Positions 45,074-53,161 of a stretch of DNA of 64,000 bases are shown here, piece by piece; the stretch's first letter is position 1; each line of letters opens with the position of its first letter. Source of the stretch: an uncultured Clostridia bacterium. GTDB taxonomy: Bacteria > Bacillota > Clostridia > Christensenellales > Borkfalkiaceae. A model generated the notes under the pieces. It saw nothing but the letters and a program-made list of their open reading frames with translations. It ran no database searches and was not told where the DNA came from. The translations under genes were made by a program, and so were the position numbers. The stretch lies in contig CANQMX010000001.1 in assembly GCA_947625095.1 (NCBI GenBank), positions 62,001 to 126,000 on the forward strand, read 5' to 3'.

Positions 45074-47692
45074 TTATTCCTTTGCGCGGATGATTTCGCG
45101 CGGTTTGATGCGGCGGAGAAGCAACAGCGGCACGAGGGCGCAGAGCGCGGTCAGCCCAAAGATGATGCCCGCGTCGAGAAGCACCGCCCGCCACGAGTAG
45201 GCGATGAACCGGATCCCACGCATGGCGGCGTTCTTTGTAATGGAGGCGAAGCCCTCCGCGAGCACCCGATTGCACAATCCCGCGCCCAGCCACAGCCCGA
45301 GACCCGCCACAAGGCAGACGGCGGCGCTCACCAAAATCATTTGCAGAACGAAGAGGAGAAGCACATCCTTCGTCTTTGCCCCCATCGCCCGCACGACGCC
45401 GATCTCATACATACACTTCTTCACGCTCCCCGCCGCGAAGCCCGCAAGCGTCAGCCCGACGAGCGCGTACATCGCCCAGATGATGATTTGGAAGAAGTCG
45501 ATAAAGACGACTGCCGCGTTCGAGACGGTGTACATCGCGGAAAAGAGCGGCGACTGAACATAGAAGCCCATCTCCGTCCCCGTCTCGTATGCGTCCATCG
45601 CGCCCTCCACATCGTCAAAGTACAGCGCATAGGCGTAAATCGAAGGGGGTAGCAACTTTTTGAACACATTGGGCGATACGTAAAAGGCAAGCCCATTGGT
45701 GCCATTATCGGAAGCAAAACATCTCTTGACGGTGAACTCCCCTTCATAGTAGTACGATTTCGCATAAATGTCGCCGAGTTGCAATTTGATCGTCTTTCCC
45801 ACGGCATCTTTTGTCGAATCCGTACTCATAATATTGCAATAGATATCATTGAGGACGGCGATCTCGTTATCCTTCAAACTCTTATCACAATAGACATATT
45901 TGCTGGAAAGCGTGCAGATATTCCCCTCGATCTCGGCTGTGCCCCCGCCGAAATAGGCAAAGTTGCGAAATGCGGCGACGCTATATTCCTCCATAAAGTT
46001 GGGATTAACGGTATAGGCAAGGTTCAGGCCGTCGTTGAGTTCCTCGTAGAACCGCATGGCGAGATCGGCCTCCGCCTCCACAATATTTTTCCCGCTCTCC
46101 CGCGCCTCGATGAGGGGGGCGTACCGCTCCTTGTAGCCCGTTTCGATGACGGCGGCAACACGGTAGCGGCTCAAAATCACACCTCCGCTCGTGAGTTTGG
46201 AATAGGGATCGCCGGTCTTCTCAAGTTCATCGGCGGATACGCGCCGCGTAGGGTCAAACATCAGAATACTGTCCGCAAAGTAGTCGGTGACGATGATCCC
46301 AACGCCATCGTATTTGATCTCGCCCGAGAGCACGTTGAGTTTTCCGTCCGTGCCGTAGAGTTTTGTGAGGTATTCCTCCGTCACCTGCAACACGCCCAGC
46401 CCCGTATGGCAATAGAATTGATTGTAATTTTTCCCTTCGGGAGGCGGTTTATATCCCTGCATCTCCCACATCGCGCCCGCGTTGCCGTGCGTGATCATGG
46501 AGACGCCGTAGAGCGGGAAGATGTTGCCTTTGTACCCCCCCCCGCGGAATGCCTCGATGTCCTCCTCCGTCACGCGGAGAAGGCGGGTCTTATCGAGCGT
46601 CTTTGTGGGGTCGTCCTCGTCAATATAGCCCTTGCGCATGGCGAGCACCGAACCGCTGTGCTCCGCCATGATGCGCGCTGTCTCGGCCTCCGCATCGAAC
46701 CTCGTAAAGAATTGGCACACGCCGAGCACGATGAACAGAAAGACGACGCAGAGCGCGGAGAGCGCCATGGAGAGCGCGCGCCGCTTGGTGAAGAGGCGGA
46801 ACAGCGTCCGCATCCCCTCCCCGCTCAGGCGGCGGTGGACAAAGGGCGTCCTCCCCTCGCTCGGCAGCATTTGCGGGGTCTCGCGGAAGCGGGTATCCAC
46901 CTGCCGAAGCGCACTCCCCTCCGCCCTGCGGCGGTTGACCTCTTCGAGTTCCTCTTCGGTGAAGTTGTGCCCGCGCTGAAAGACGATCTCCCCCTCGCCG
47001 AACGAAAGTTCCTTCGCCTCCTCGTTGCGGGTGTGGTCGCCGATGATGTGCCCGTCCGAAAGTTCGATAATGCGGTCTGCAAATTCGTCCGCATCGGCGC
47101 GGTTGTGCGAGACGATGAGCACCAGCCTCGTCTTGGAAAGTTCTTTGAGAAGGCGGAGCACGATGCGGCTCGACCCGCTATCCAGATTGCCCGTCGGCTC
47201 GTCGGCGAGAATGTACTTCGCGTCCTTCACGAGCACGCGTGCAATGGCGGCGCGCTGTTTCTGCCCGCCCGAAAGTTCCTTGGGGAAACTTTCCGCCTTG
47301 TCCTCGAGTTCCACGCGCCGCAAGGCGTCGGCTACAAGCGCGTCGTCCTTTTTGCCCGCAAGTTCGAGGGAGAGCGCCACGTTTTCGCGCACTGTCAGCC
47401 CTTCGAGGAGGCAGTAATCCTGAAAGATAAGCCCCACAACGCCATTGCGGAAATCATCGTAATCGCGTGCGGTGAACGCGGACATGTGGTTGCCGTCGAT
47501 GATGATCTCCCCCTCCGTAAAGCGGTCGCCGCCGCCGATGACGTTGAGGAGGGTGGACTTGCCACACCCGCTCTTGCCCACGACAAACACCATGCCCCGA
47601 TCGGGCAGGCAAAAGTTGAGGCCGCTGAGCGCAACGGTCTCCTTGTGCCGCTTCCCGCGATAAATTTTGGTAAGCCCGCGTATCTCTATCAT
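45074..47692 (-). CDS. ABC transporter with fused ATPase and FtsX-like permease (MacB type)
   Basis: An 872-residue half-transporter. The ATPase domain (about 1-220) has GKSGCGKST, LSGGQKQR and YILADEPTGNLD, of the MacB/LolD type. A linker leads to a first membrane helix (about 305-330), a large extracytoplasmic domain (about 335-720), and three C-terminal helices (FtsX domain). MacB-type proteins transmit force across the membrane for efflux of peptides or for lipoprotein or cell-wall control. No accessory protein is adjacent. A TTGCAA-17-TATAAT promoter ends 9 nt before the ATG, so the message should be leaderless. Confidence 0.9.
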   Translation of the reverse strand: MIEIRGLTKIYRGKRHKETVALSGLNFCLPDRGMVFVVGKSGCGKSTLLNVIGGGDRFTEGEIIIDGNHMSAFTARDYDDFRNGVVGLIFQDYCLLEGLTVRENVALSLELAGKKDDALVADALRRVELEDKAESFPKELSGGQKQRAAIARVLVKDAKYILADEPTGNLDSGSSRIVLRLLKELSKTRLVLIVSHNRADADEFADRIIELSDGHIIGDHTRNEEAKELSFGEGEIVFQRGHNFTEEELEEVNRRRAEGSALRQVDTRFRETPQMLPSEGRTPFVHRRLSGEGMRTLFRLFTKRRALSMALSALCVVFLFIVLGVCQFFTRFDAEAETARIMAEHSGSVLAMRKGYIDEDDPTKTLDKTRLLRVTEEDIEAFRGGGYKGNIFPLYGVSMITHGNAGAMWEMQGYKPPPEGKNYNQFYCHTGLGVLQVTEEYLTKLYGTDGKLNVLSGEIKYDGVGIIVTDYFADSILMFDPTRRVSADELEKTGDPYSKLTSGGVILSRYRVAAVIETGYKERYAPLIEARESGKNIVEAEADLAMRFYEELNDGLNLAYTVNPNFMEEYSVAAFRNFAYFGGGTAEIEGNICTLSSKYVYCDKSLKDNEIAVLNDIYCNIMSTDSTKDAVGKTIKLQLGDIYAKSYYYEGEFTVKRCFASDNGTNGLAFYVSPNVFKKLLPPSIYAYALYFDDVEGAMDAYETGTEMGFYVQSPLFSAMYTVSNAAVVFIDFFQIIIWAMYALVGLTLAGFAAGSVKKCMYEIGVVRAMGAKTKDVLLLFVLQMILVSAAVCLVAGLGLWLGAGLCNRVLAEGFASITKNAAMRGIRFIAYSWRAVLLDAGIIFGLTALCALVPLLLLRRIKPREIIRAKE

Positions 47693-47701
47693 TTCATTTT
47701 G

Positions 47702-47730
47702 ATTATATCAAAAAACCGCCTGCATTGCAA
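47702..47730 (-). promoter_or_regulatory. Promoter of the ABC-FtsX gene; -35 lies in a terminator loop
   Basis: Minus-strand TTGCAA (47725-47730), 17-bp spacer, TATAAT (47702-47707), 9 nt from the ATG at 47692. The -35 hexamer lies wholly within the loop of the preceding gene's terminator. Confidence 0.75.
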
Positions 47731-47738
47731 GCAGGCGG
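47710..47738 (-). terminator. Terminator of the InlB-repeat lipoprotein gene
   Basis: CCGCCTGC and GCAGGCGG pair around a 7-nt loop; the minus-strand transcript ends in TTTTTT (47715-47710). It begins about 20 bp after the stop codon. Confidence 0.88.
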
Positions 47739-47757
47739 TCGAAAAAAGCCAAAACTC

Positions 47758-49461
47758 TTATAGATAGAGATATGTCGTATCGGGGTAGGAAACGGCGGCG
47801 TAGATATTTTTGAAATAGAGATAGGTGTAGTTATCCATCACAGACCCCTTCAACTTATTTGCATAGTAGCACAAATACAGCATATTGCTCTTGATCATAG
47901 CGTCGAACGATAATTCGTACGTCGACCACGATGTACTTGCGGGGATCGTATCCACCTTTTTCGTAATCAAATTGGCTTCGCTCACGATGGGATCGTCATA
48001 GATATAGAAACCGCCCAGCCAATTATATTCCTTATCGGTGGTTTTCATATCGTAATGCAGCGTCACGGAGATCCTCGCCCCGCTCTTCGGAATATACTCC
48101 GAAAGGTCGATCGTTTTGCGCCAATCGGCTTTCGGCCCGTTTTCCTCGGCATTATCCGTCCGAAAATATGCCCAATCATCGCTATCGCTGCTGTCCTTTG
48201 AAAGAATTATCGTTTGTGTCTTTTCCCTATACCACCCCGCTTTCAGGGCAATGCCCGCAGAGGGCATCTTCGACGAAGTATACTGCTCCTTGTCCGCCGT
48301 GTACCAACCCGCAAAGATGTAGCCCTCCCTCTCGGGCACGGGAAGCGTAATACTGCTCCCCGCGGGCTCGGAAATATCGTTTACGTCGTCGCCGCCGTTC
48401 TCGTCAAATTCGATCTTCGCCTGCCATACCGCTTTGAGGGTCGTGCTCGCCGTGGGCATTTGCGTGATGTTTGCCGTCTGTCCGCCCAAAGTCTCCCAGC
48501 GCAGGAACTTTGCAAGCGGCTTTGTGGGCGTGGGAAGCGCGACGGCTGTCCCCGCGCGGGCGACAATGGGCGTAACTTCCGCGCCGTTTCCGTCCAATTC
48601 GATGACGGGCGCCCACTCCGCGGCGTACAGTTCCCTTGCCCCCGTGATTTTACCGTTAAAGATGTCCTGCTTCTCCGTGTCGTTTTCCCGCGTGCTCCAA
48701 TAAAGAACGGCCTGCTTCTCCGCGTTGCGCGTCGTGGGAACAACGCTCCCGATGGGCGTCCCGTAGGGGATCTGCAATGTCTCGTCGGGAAGTCCGCCGC
48801 CGAAGTGGAAGGTCACCGCATATTTTTGAAGCTCGAACCCCGCATACAGATTGACGCGGCGGTTGACGTCATCCGGCTTGAAATTGGTGTTGTTGAGGAC
48901 GGCGACCGCGGGAATGTTGCCGTAGATGTCGGCAACCTGCGTACCGCCGCACCCCTCCTGCGTATACCAGCCCTTGAACACGTTGTGCGCGAGGGTGAGA
49001 TCGGTGGGAAGCGCGGGCAACGCCGCGTCGTAGGCGACCGTGAAGGAGCGCGCCCCCGTGACTGCCGCCTCGCCGTAATTGAGAATGACGGTGTAATCGA
49101 TGGGCTTGAAGCGCGGATAGAGCACCTTGCTCGCGTTGTCGGGATAGGGCGCGACCGCCGCCCCGTTTGCGCCGACATACTGCGTGCCCGCCGTCTCCGC
49201 GTCGTAAAGCCCCAAAAATTCGTAGCCGTATTTGTAAGGCACACTATCCAATTGATACAGCGCGCCGTTCGTGACGGTAAGCGTGTGCGTGCCCGCGGCG
49301 TCGGTATACTGAATGGTATACTCTTTCGGCGTGTTGTCCTCTTGGTCATCGTCGTCACTGTTTCCGCCGCCGAACAGCCCGCCGCACCCCGTAAATGCAA
49401 AGCAGACCGCGAGCATCATCGCCATGACAGCGGAAACTTTAGCAAAAAACTTCTTTTTCAT
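47758..49461 (-). CDS. Lipoprotein with InlB-type (Listeria-Bacteroides) repeats
   Basis: A 567-residue surface lipoprotein. The signal peptide ends in FAFTGC (Cys about 26); a linker GGNSDDDDQEDN follows. The middle (about 45-410) has several beta-grasp InlB-type repeats, seen as VFKGWYTQEGCGG, ILYWSTRENDTE-like and YIFAGWYTADKEQYTSSKMP units. The last 150 residues look like a jelly-roll binding domain (DWRKTIDLSEYIPKSGARIS), similar to carbohydrate-binding modules. The start at 49461 follows GCGGAGGAAGCCA. Its promoter holds two operators and is divergent from an XRE regulator gene. Confidence 0.82.
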   Translation of the reverse strand: MKKKFFAKVSAVMAMMLAVCFAFTGCGGLFGGGNSDDDDQEDNTPKEYTIQYTDAAGTHTLTVTNGALYQLDSVPYKYGYEFLGLYDAETAGTQYVGANGAAVAPYPDNASKVLYPRFKPIDYTVILNYGEAAVTGARSFTVAYDAALPALPTDLTLAHNVFKGWYTQEGCGGTQVADIYGNIPAVAVLNNTNFKPDDVNRRVNLYAGFELQKYAVTFHFGGGLPDETLQIPYGTPIGSVVPTTRNAEKQAVLYWSTRENDTEKQDIFNGKITGARELYAAEWAPVIELDGNGAEVTPIVARAGTAVALPTPTKPLAKFLRWETLGGQTANITQMPTASTTLKAVWQAKIEFDENGGDDVNDISEPAGSSITLPVPEREGYIFAGWYTADKEQYTSSKMPSAGIALKAGWYREKTQTIILSKDSSDSDDWAYFRTDNAEENGPKADWRKTIDLSEYIPKSGARISVTLHYDMKTTDKEYNWLGGFYIYDDPIVSEANLITKKVDTIPASTSWSTYELSFDAMIKSNMLYLCYYANKLKGSVMDNYTYLYFKNIYAAVSYPDTTYLYL

Positions 49462-49475
49462 TGGCTTCCTCCGCG

Positions 49476-49490
49476 CTACCAATTTGGTAG
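49476..49490. promoter_or_regulatory. Operator 1 of the XRE/InlB-repeat module
   Basis: CTACCAATTTGGTAG is a perfect palindrome (7+1+7) in the lipoprotein leader, just before its ribosome site. It is 30 bp (three helical turns) from operator 2 and shares the core ACCAANNTGGT. Confidence 0.75.
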
Positions 49491-49499
49491 TTCTCTTCT

Positions 49500-49528
49500 A
49501 TTTTATTACCAAAATGGTAATATGTCAA
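49500..49528 (-). promoter_or_regulatory. Promoter of the InlB-repeat lipoprotein gene, with operator in its spacer
   Basis: Minus-strand TTGACA (49523-49528), 17-bp spacer, TAAAAT (49500-49505). The -35 box overlaps the ATG region of the divergent XRE gene. Operator 2 fills the spacer, so a bound repressor would exclude RNA polymerase. Confidence 0.8.
49506..49520. promoter_or_regulatory. Operator 2 of the XRE/InlB-repeat module
   Basis: TTACCAAAATGGTAA is a palindrome (6+3+6) located exactly in the spacer of the lipoprotein promoter and directly before the XRE start codon, so it can control both genes. Confidence 0.78.
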
Positions 49529-49770
49529 GCGAAATGAGAAATTATCAAGGATCGGGCGGCAAAAAAATTATCTTGGGGGAGCGTCTGCAAGAGTTGCGCG
49601 AGGAGCGGGGCTGGTCGCAGCGTCAGTGCGCGGAGATGCTCGGCCTGAACAGCGTCACCTACTTGCACTATGAAAAGGAGCAACGGCAGCCGCCGCTGCA
49701 ATTTCTTGCCGATGCGGCCGCCTTGTATGGCGTAACCGTGGATTATATTCTCGGTTTGACCGATCTATAA
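49522..49770 (+). CDS. XRE-family repressor, single HTH domain
   Basis: An 82-residue regulator: a short N-terminal extension, then a Cro/CI-type HTH domain (about 18-75): LGERLQELREERGWSQRQCA, EMLGLNSVTYLHYEKEQRQP and the last helix DAAALYGVTVDYILGL. The ATG at 49522 lies 1 bp after operator 2, so autoregulation is likely; the mRNA must have a very short leader. An internal Met at residue 5 is an alternative start. It most likely represses the divergent lipoprotein. Confidence 0.85.
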   Translation: MSSEMRNYQGSGGKKIILGERLQELREERGWSQRQCAEMLGLNSVTYLHYEKEQRQPPLQFLADAAALYGVTVDYILGLTDL

Positions 49771-49793
49771 CGGCGATATTTTTTCCACGCAAA

Positions 49794-49820
49794 AGGCCTC
49801 CTCTTTCCAAGGGGAGGCCT
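49794..49820. terminator. Bidirectional terminator between the XRE gene and zntA
   Basis: AGGCCTCC and GGAGGCCT pair, flanked by AAAA on one side and CTTACTTT on the other. It serves the convergent genes ending at 49770 and 49836. Confidence 0.72.
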
Positions 49821-49835
49821 CTTACTTTGAAAAAT

Positions 49836-51899
49836 TTATTTGAGCTTCCTTCTCATCCGCATGGAGTTCAAAACGGCGAGGAGCATCACGCCCGTATCGC
49901 CGAGCACGGCGACCCACAGCGGCAGAAGCCCGAGAAGAGACAGCACCATGAGCGCCACCTTCACGGCGATGGAGAACGCGATGTTTTCTGCGACGATCTT
50001 CCGCGTCTTTTTCGCGCCCCGCACGGCCTTGGGCAGGGCGGAGAGGTTGTCGCCCGCCAGCACAAAGTCGCTCGCCTCGATGGCGGCGTCGCTCCCCAAG
50101 CCCCCCATCGCGACGGAGACGTCCGCCTCCGCCATCACGGGGGTATCGTTGATGCCGTCGCCCACATACATGAGCGTGCCCGTCCCCTTCAGCAAGGCGG
50201 CGCGCGCGGGCTTTTCGGCGGGGAGCAGTCCCGCGCAAATTTCGTCGATGGGGAGTCCCGCCATGGCGCGTTTTGCCCGCGCTTCGGTGTCCCCGGTGAG
50301 CACGGCGATCCGCTCGATGCCCGTCCGCTTCAAATCGCTGAGCGCGTCCTTCGCCTCGGCGCGGAGTTTATCCTCGATCTCCACGCAGCCGACATACGCC
50401 CCCTCCTCGGCAACGTAGACGAGCACGGCGTCGCTCTCGACCTCTTCAAATTCCACATTGTTTTCGCGCAGCAGCCGCGCGCTCCCGACCAAAACGCGCC
50501 TGCCGCAGACGGTGCAGGCCATACCCATGCCCGCGATCTCCCTCTCGTTTTCGGCTGTGGCGTCTGTCGCCGTCCCCGCGAACGCCTGCGCGAGGGGGTG
50601 GGCGGAGAGCCTCTCCGCCGCCGCGGCAATTGCCAAGGCGCGCGCCTCGCCGTGCACTTCTCCCACCGAGAATCTGCCCTCGGTGAGCGTGCCCGTCTTA
50701 TCGAACGCCGCCACCTTCACCGCCGCGAGTTTATCGAGGTAGACCGCGCCCTTCGTCAGCACCCCGCACCTTGCGAGCGCGCCCACGCCCGAAAAATAGG
50801 TGAGCGGCACCGAGATGATGAGGGCGCACGGGCAGGAGATGACGAGGAAGTCGAGGGCGGGAACGAGCCATTTTACAAAGTTGTAGCCGTCCAAAAGGGG
50901 CGGAATGACGGCGATGAGCACGGCAAGCAGCACCACGACGGGCGTGTAGATGCGTGCAAATTTTGTGATGAACTTTTCGGGCTTGGCCTTCTTTGCCGAG
51001 GAACTCTCCACAAGTTCCAGAATTTTGGCGACGGCGCTCTCGGAGTACGGCCGCAGAACGCGTGCCTCCACCGCATCGCCCTCGTTGACCGAGCCTGCCA
51101 AAATTTCCTCGCCCGCGCGCACTTCCTTCAAATAACTCTCGCCCGTCAGCGACTTCACGTCGAGGGCGGTCTCCCCCGCAAGAAGTAGGCAGTCGGCGGC
51201 GAATTTATCCCCCTTGCGCACGAGTACCACATCGCCCGCCGCAAGTTCCTCGGGAGCGACCTCCTCCCGCGCGCCGCCGTTTATGCGGATGGCGGTGTCG
51301 CTCTTCATCTGCATGAGACGGGTGATCGCCCCGCGCGAAGAGCCGACCGCGATGGATTGCAGCAGTTCCCCGATCTCATAGAGGAGCATCACGGCCGCGC
51401 CCTCCATATTTTGACGGATGGCAAACGCGCCCGCCGCGGCGATGGTCATGAGCAGGTTTTCATCGAGCAGAACGAGGGGGTGAAAGCCGTTTTTGAACAC
51501 CTTGGGAAAGTTCATCACGACCGTCCACAGCACCTGCCAGCCCGCGGCGAAGAAACTCCCCAAAAACAGCCCGAACACCGCCCACTCGTTCATATGGAGA
51601 AGATCCAAAACGAGCGCGGGCACAAACAGCGCGGCGGCAACGGCGATGGAGACGACTTCCTTTAAGTGCCTCTCCCTTTGCACGGGGGCGTTGTCGTCGA
51701 CGATCTTCACGTCCTCGAAGTGGGAGATCGTATCCACCGCCCTATCAAACGCTTCCTTCCCCTCGTAGTCGAGGGCGACGCGCTGGTTGATGAAGTCGGC
51801 GGCGGCCTCTTCTACGCCCTCGATCGCCATGAGTTCCTCCGTAAGTTCGGCGGCACAGGCGGCGCAGTCCAGCCCCTGAATTTTGATGACCTTATGCAT
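49836..51899 (-). CDS. zntA: Zn/Cd/Pb-type P1B ATPase
   Basis: A 687-residue heavy-metal efflux ATPase. An N-terminal HMA domain has the metal motif LDCAACA; membrane helices surround the transport motif SCPCAL; SLTGES is the phosphatase loop; DKTGTLT carries the phosphorylated Asp; GDGINDTPVMAEADVSVAMG is the hinge. CPC without the Tyr/Asn/Met pattern of copper pumps indicates the Zn/Cd group (P1B-2). It is 9 bp after an arsR-type gene that has a clear metal-responsive operator. Confidence 0.93.
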   Translation of the reverse strand: MHKVIKIQGLDCAACAAELTEELMAIEGVEEAAADFINQRVALDYEGKEAFDRAVDTISHFEDVKIVDDNAPVQRERHLKEVVSIAVAAALFVPALVLDLLHMNEWAVFGLFLGSFFAAGWQVLWTVVMNFPKVFKNGFHPLVLLDENLLMTIAAAGAFAIRQNMEGAAVMLLYEIGELLQSIAVGSSRGAITRLMQMKSDTAIRINGGAREEVAPEELAAGDVVLVRKGDKFAADCLLLAGETALDVKSLTGESYLKEVRAGEEILAGSVNEGDAVEARVLRPYSESAVAKILELVESSSAKKAKPEKFITKFARIYTPVVVLLAVLIAVIPPLLDGYNFVKWLVPALDFLVISCPCALIISVPLTYFSGVGALARCGVLTKGAVYLDKLAAVKVAAFDKTGTLTEGRFSVGEVHGEARALAIAAAAERLSAHPLAQAFAGTATDATAENEREIAGMGMACTVCGRRVLVGSARLLRENNVEFEEVESDAVLVYVAEEGAYVGCVEIEDKLRAEAKDALSDLKRTGIERIAVLTGDTEARAKRAMAGLPIDEICAGLLPAEKPARAALLKGTGTLMYVGDGINDTPVMAEADVSVAMGGLGSDAAIEASDFVLAGDNLSALPKAVRGAKKTRKIVAENIAFSIAVKVALMVLSLLGLLPLWVAVLGDTGVMLLAVLNSMRMRRKLK

Positions 51900-51908
51900 A
51901 AAAAACTC

Positions 51909-52259
51909 CTATATCTTGCACTTTAAGTGGGCGCAGGCGAGTTCCAGCACCGCCACGATGTGCTCATCGGCGAGGGAATATAAGATATTCTGCCCGTCGC
52001 GGCGCGATTTTACAATGCCGTTCGCCTTCAACAGCCGCAGCTGGTGCGAGACCGCGCTCTGCGTGCCCCCCACCGCCTCCACGATGTGCAGAACGCACAA
52101 CTCGCCCTGCCTCAACGCGAACAGAATTTTGAGGCGGCAAGGCTCGGAAATGGCCTTGAACGCCGCGGCGACCCGCTCCACGTCCTCTGCGGGCGGCATA
52201 TTCTCCCGCGCGCGCAGGGCGGCGACGTGGTGCTCCTCTTCGTGTCTGCAAACTTCCAT
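51909..52259 (-). CDS. ArsR/SmtB-family metal-responsive repressor
   Basis: A 116-residue dimeric winged-helix repressor that releases DNA on binding metal. An N-terminal MEVCRHEEEHH offers Cys and His ligands; ELCVLHIVEAVGGTQSAVSH includes the metal-binding Cys of the CadC type and the recognition helix; the C-terminal helix ends HIVAVLELACAHLKC with His residues like the alpha5 site. It thus combines CadC-like and SmtB-like site elements. The start at 52259 follows GTGGAGTGCATT. It controls itself and zntA through the operator upstream. Confidence 0.93.
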   Translation of the reverse strand: MEVCRHEEEHHVAALRARENMPPAEDVERVAAAFKAISEPCRLKILFALRQGELCVLHIVEAVGGTQSAVSHQLRLLKANGIVKSRRDGQNILYSLADEHIVAVLELACAHLKCKI

Positions 52260-52276
52260 AATGCACTCCACATTTC

Positions 52277-52302
52277 AATATATGAATAACTGCTCATATA
52301 TT
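52277..52302. promoter_or_regulatory. ArsR/SmtB operator
   Basis: AATATATGA and TCATATATT are perfect 9-bp arms separated by ATAACTGC. This fits the known SmtB/CzrA/CadC operator form (ATATGA N8 TCATAT). It overlaps the -10 box of the arsR-zntA promoter. Confidence 0.88.
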
Positions 52303-52326
52303 ACCACAACAAAAAAACGCCGTCAA
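52298..52326 (-). promoter_or_regulatory. Promoter of arsR-zntA; -35 is the loop of a terminator
   Basis: Minus-strand TTGACG (52321-52326), 17-bp spacer, TAATAT (52298-52303). The -10 box lies in the operator and the -35 hexamer is exactly the loop of the terminator at 52312-52335. Confidence 0.8.
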
Positions 52327-52335
52327 GCGTTTTTT
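52312..52335 (-). terminator. Terminator of the rluA-type gene
   Basis: AAAAAACGC and GCGTTTTTT form a 9-bp stem around a 6-nt loop (TTGACG on the minus strand), 20 bp after the pseudouridine synthase stop. Confidence 0.82.
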
Positions 52336-52354
52336 GCAATTTTTCAGAGATTTT

Positions 52355-53161
52355 TCAGAGATTTTTCGGCGAAACAAATTTTTTCCCGTTCAGATAGGCA
52401 AGTTTTCCGCCGCACAAAAGCGTCAACTCCTTGGCGATGAGCCGCTGCCTCGTCGCATGGGCGGCGCGGTTTTTTCGGGCGTCGCCGTACTTTTCGTCCC
52501 CCACCACGGGGTTGCCGACGAAGGCGAGGTGCGCCCTTATCTGGTGCGTCCTGCCCGTGTGCAGGGTGACTTCGAGTAGGCTCGTCTCCCCCCGCTCTTC
52601 GAGCACGCGGTATTCGGTGACGATCTCCTCGCCGACGGGTTTTTCACTCACCCTCACACGGGCGCGCGCCGCGTCCTTTGTAAGGAAAGCCCTCAAAACC
52701 GCACCCCGTGTGCGCATTTTGCCGAACACGAGGGCGAGATACTTCTTCTCCGCGCGCCGCTCGCGGAAGCATAAAAGCAGTTCCTCTTCCGCCGCCTTGT
52801 TCTTTGCGAACACCATGAGTCCCTCGGTGTTGCGGTCGAGGCGGTGAAGAAAGTACGCCTCCCCGCGGCGGGCAAGTTCTGCGAACACGGCCTCGGAATT
52901 GACGCCGCTCTCCTTGTCGACGACGATGATATTCTCGTCCTCGTACACCGTGGAAAAGGCAGGTTTTTGCTCCTGCGCAGGGGTCATGTAGTAGCACACC
53001 TCGTCGCCCGCTTTGAGGGGGCAATCGGAGGTCACGCGCGCGCCGTTCACCCGCACCCCGTTGTTTTTCAGCAGGGTGTGCAGGGCAAACGAGGCCTGTG
53101 CGTCGGTGTTATCGGTGAAGTTTTTTAGGGCGTCGTCCGCCCAAACTCGATAGCGTTTCAC
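52355..53161 (-). CDS. RluA-family pseudouridine synthase
   Basis: A 268-residue rRNA pseudouridine synthase. An N-terminal S4-like part (LHTLLKNNGVRVNGARVTSD) is followed by the catalytic domain with the Asp in HRLDRNTEGLMVFAK and the closing motifs LHTGRTHQIRAHLAF and VVGDEKYG. The RluC/RluD-like specificity cannot be assigned. Its start lies 53 nt inside the 3' end of feoB in another frame; because the S4-like part depends on that region, the overlap seems real. Confidence 0.92.
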   Translation of the reverse strand: MKRYRVWADDALKNFTDNTDAQASFALHTLLKNNGVRVNGARVTSDCPLKAGDEVCYYMTPAQEQKPAFSTVYEDENIIVVDKESGVNSEAVFAELARRGEAYFLHRLDRNTEGLMVFAKNKAAEEELLLCFRERRAEKKYLALVFGKMRTRGAVLRAFLTKDAARARVRVSEKPVGEEIVTEYRVLEERGETSLLEVTLHTGRTHQIRAHLAFVGNPVVGDEKYGDARKNRAAHATRQRLIAKELTLLCGGKLAYLNGKKFVSPKNL

